DNA of 43,528 nt from Fluviibacter sp048859965 (GTDB lineage: Bacteria > Pseudomonadota > Gammaproteobacteria > Burkholderiales > Rhodocyclaceae). The translations under genes and the position numbers were made by a program. A model generated the notes under the pieces. The model was not told where the DNA came from. It was given only the letters and a program-made list of their open reading frames with translations, and ran no database searches. The stretch is taken from NCBI GenBank assembly GCA_048859965.1, contig JBLIZO010000089.1, positions 1 through 43,528 of the forward strand, given 5' to 3'. Positions 42,330 through 43,528 of this stretch are shown here, one piece after another. The number at the start of each line of letters is the position of its first letter. Position 1 is the stretch's first letter.

Positions 42330-43528
42330 CTGCCAAGGGTGAGTTCAACCGGTCGACGCAACGTATGCCGAGAGTCTAGCAGCCGGCGTATCGAAGCCCA
42401 GCGTTTTTCTGGGCCGCTCATTCAGCTGTAGCGCAACCTGATCAAGATATTCCTGATTGAATTCCTTGAGATCGGTGCCTTTAGGGAAGTATTGGCGCAA
42501 TAGCCGATTGGTGTTTTCATTTGATCCGCGTTGCCACGGGCTTCTTGGATCGCAGAAATAAACCTGTACGTCTGTCGCGACCGTGAATGATTTATGTTGA
42601 GCCATTTCTGACCCGCGATCCCAGGTAAGCGTCTTTTTCAGGCTGGCTGGGATTTTATTCACCTCTCTCGTCAATGCCGTAATGACGCTGTTTGTATCTT
42701 TACCGGCAACTTGAACCAATATGGTGAAGCGTGAATGGCGCTCAACCAACGTGGCAATGTGGCTATTATGAGATCCGGTCAGAAGATCGCCTTCCCAATG
42801 CCCGGGAACAGCTCTGTCCGCCACTTCGGCCGGACGCTCTCTGATGGATACGGCATCAATAATTTGACCTCGTGGCCGCCCTTTGGTGGTTGATAGCTTG
42901 GATCGGCGCATCATCCGTCGAGAACGCAGATGTGCAACAAGTTCTTTCTTGAGAACACCTCTGGCCTGTATGAACAGGCTGCGGTAAATCGTCTCATGAG
43001 ATATCTGCATATCTGGTTGATCCGGAAATTCATGCTTTAGCCAGCCAGAGATCTGCTCAGGCGACCATTTCATCTCTAGTTTACTGGCGACTATCTGGCA
43101 TAACGTCGGTCGGGACGCCAACAAACAAGATTTAGGCCTGCGAGATCTTTCCCAAGCCAGGTCATCGGCAATCACTGCTCTGTATTTGATAACACCTTGA
43201 TTCTTGGAGACCTCACGGCTAATCGTCGATGGAGAACGGCCGAGATCCCTGGCAATAGACCTCAAACTCATACTCCTGGCCAACCCGCGAGAGATTAATT
43301 CTCTCTCATCCAAAGTCAGATGTTTCGAGGCACGCGTTCTGGCGGAAGGCACAATCCCGCCTTTTAAGGAAATCACACCATGCACAGAACCCGCATGCTT
43401 ACCGAGGGCCAAACCAATGTCTGTCAGGCTCTGGCCTGCCTGCCATCTCCGCCATAGCTCCGATTTCTCCTGATCTGACAGCCCGGGTCTTCCCATTCTT
43501 GCCATACAACACCTCCTGATGGTTTATA
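42330..43528 (-). mobile_element. IS30-family insertion sequence (right end outside window)
   Basis: The transposase gene plus short flanks. The element probably ends near 42330 on the left, within about 20 bp of the transposase stop, and continues past 43528. I could not pair convincing terminal inverted repeats, because one end is missing and the left flank is only loosely similar to the leader region. The left boundary is approximate. Confidence 0.6.
42345..43505 (-). CDS. IS30-family transposase
   Basis: 386 aa, full length. It starts at ATG 43505 with AGGAGG 7 nt upstream. An N-terminal helix-turn-helix region includes LTLDERELISRGLARSMSLR and the second HTH RSIARDLGRSPSTISREVS. The catalytic DDE triad is Asp240 (GHWEGDLL), Asp296 (LTWDRGSE) and Glu330 (WQRGSNENTNR). 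The second Asp and Glu are 33 residues apart, the IS30 hallmark. The C-terminal LNERPRKTLGFDTPAARLS is also diagnostic. The reading frame is intact, so the copy could be active. It lies about 370 bp downstream of a tRNA gene. Confidence 0.95.
   Translation of the reverse strand: MARMGRPGLSDQEKSELWRRWQAGQSLTDIGLALGKHAGSVHGVISLKGGIVPSARTRASKHLTLDERELISRGLARSMSLRSIARDLGRSPSTISREVSKNQGVIKYRAVIADDLAWERSRRPKSCLLASRPTLCQIVASKLEMKWSPEQISGWLKHEFPDQPDMQISHETIYRSLFIQARGVLKKELVAHLRSRRMMRRSKLSTTKGRPRGQIIDAVSIRERPAEVADRAVPGHWEGDLLTGSHNSHIATLVERHSRFTILVQVAGKDTNSVITALTREVNKIPASLKKTLTWDRGSEMAQHKSFTVATDVQVYFCDPRSPWQRGSNENTNRLLRQYFPKGTDLKEFNQEYLDQVALQLNERPRKTLGFDTPAARLSAYVASTG

Noticed and set aside
1..43528. 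Defence system, prophage, secretion system or biosynthetic cluster
   Set aside because: All long frames on both strands are explained by housekeeping genes, transporters or the IS30 element; no such module was visible.

Overview
The window is a dense stretch of chromosome from a gammaproteobacterium of moderately high GC content. The evidence is gene order: coaD-rsmD-M16-M16/ftsY...rpoH, lolB-ispE-tRNA-Gln-prs-rplY-pth, ruvC-ruvA...ruvB-ybgC-tolQ-tolR-tolA...tolB-pal-cpoB-queE-queC, a glnA control region of enteric type, and the LolB and Tol-Pal envelope systems. The genus cannot be fixed from sequence alone; a chemolithotrophic lineage such as the Halothiobacillaceae is possible but is only a guess.

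Layout. (1) 1-2099: the 5' part of glnA on the minus strand, with an upstream sigma-54 promoter and two NtrC-type enhancer palindromes, then a zinc-type CDF transporter. (2) 2238-5801, plus strand: rhodanese, nadA, and an EEP-family phosphodiesterase next to a ClsB-type cardiolipin synthase. (3) 5803-8750, minus strand: gluQ, a SYLF-domain secreted protein, ychF and a small RRM-like protein. (4) 8924-15059, plus strand: a complete RND tripartite efflux operon lying between ychF and pth. (5) 15069-21104, minus strand: pth, rplY, prs, tRNA-Gln, ispE, lolB and a TPR protein. (6) 21168-28496: mutM, a 128-nt palindrome, ferredoxin, coaD, rsmD and a catalytic/non-catalytic M16 peptidase pair, then ftsY and a ChaA-like antiporter in the position where ftsE-ftsX commonly sit. 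(7) 28554-29492: rpoH behind a CIRCE operator that overlaps a predicted sigma-E promoter. (8) 29644-41746: yebC, ruvC, ruvA, an AI-2E-family membrane protein, ruvB, ybgC-tolQ-tolR-tolA, an APC permease, tolB-pal-cpoB, queE and queC. (9) 41796-43528: two tRNA-Lys genes (UUU and CUU), a terminator, a lower-GC HNH-like ORF that may be cut at its 5' end, and an IS30-family transposase running to the window edge.

Most of the window is conserved housekeeping sequence. I found no CRISPR array, defence system, prophage or clearly unprecedented multigene system. The most informative signals are regulatory: the glnA enhancer/promoter module, the rpoH CIRCE/sigma-E overlap, and a possible leaderless tolB start. 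Next come departures from usual gene order: a transporter in place of ftsEX, a permease inside the tol cluster, a membrane protein inside ruvAB, and an efflux operon between ychF and pth. The long palindrome at 22045-22172 and the IS30 junction are the best candidates for uncharacterised or mobile DNA. Start codons were moved from the longest open frame wherever a Shine-Dalgarno sequence, family length or overlap with a neighbour argued for it; each entry says so.
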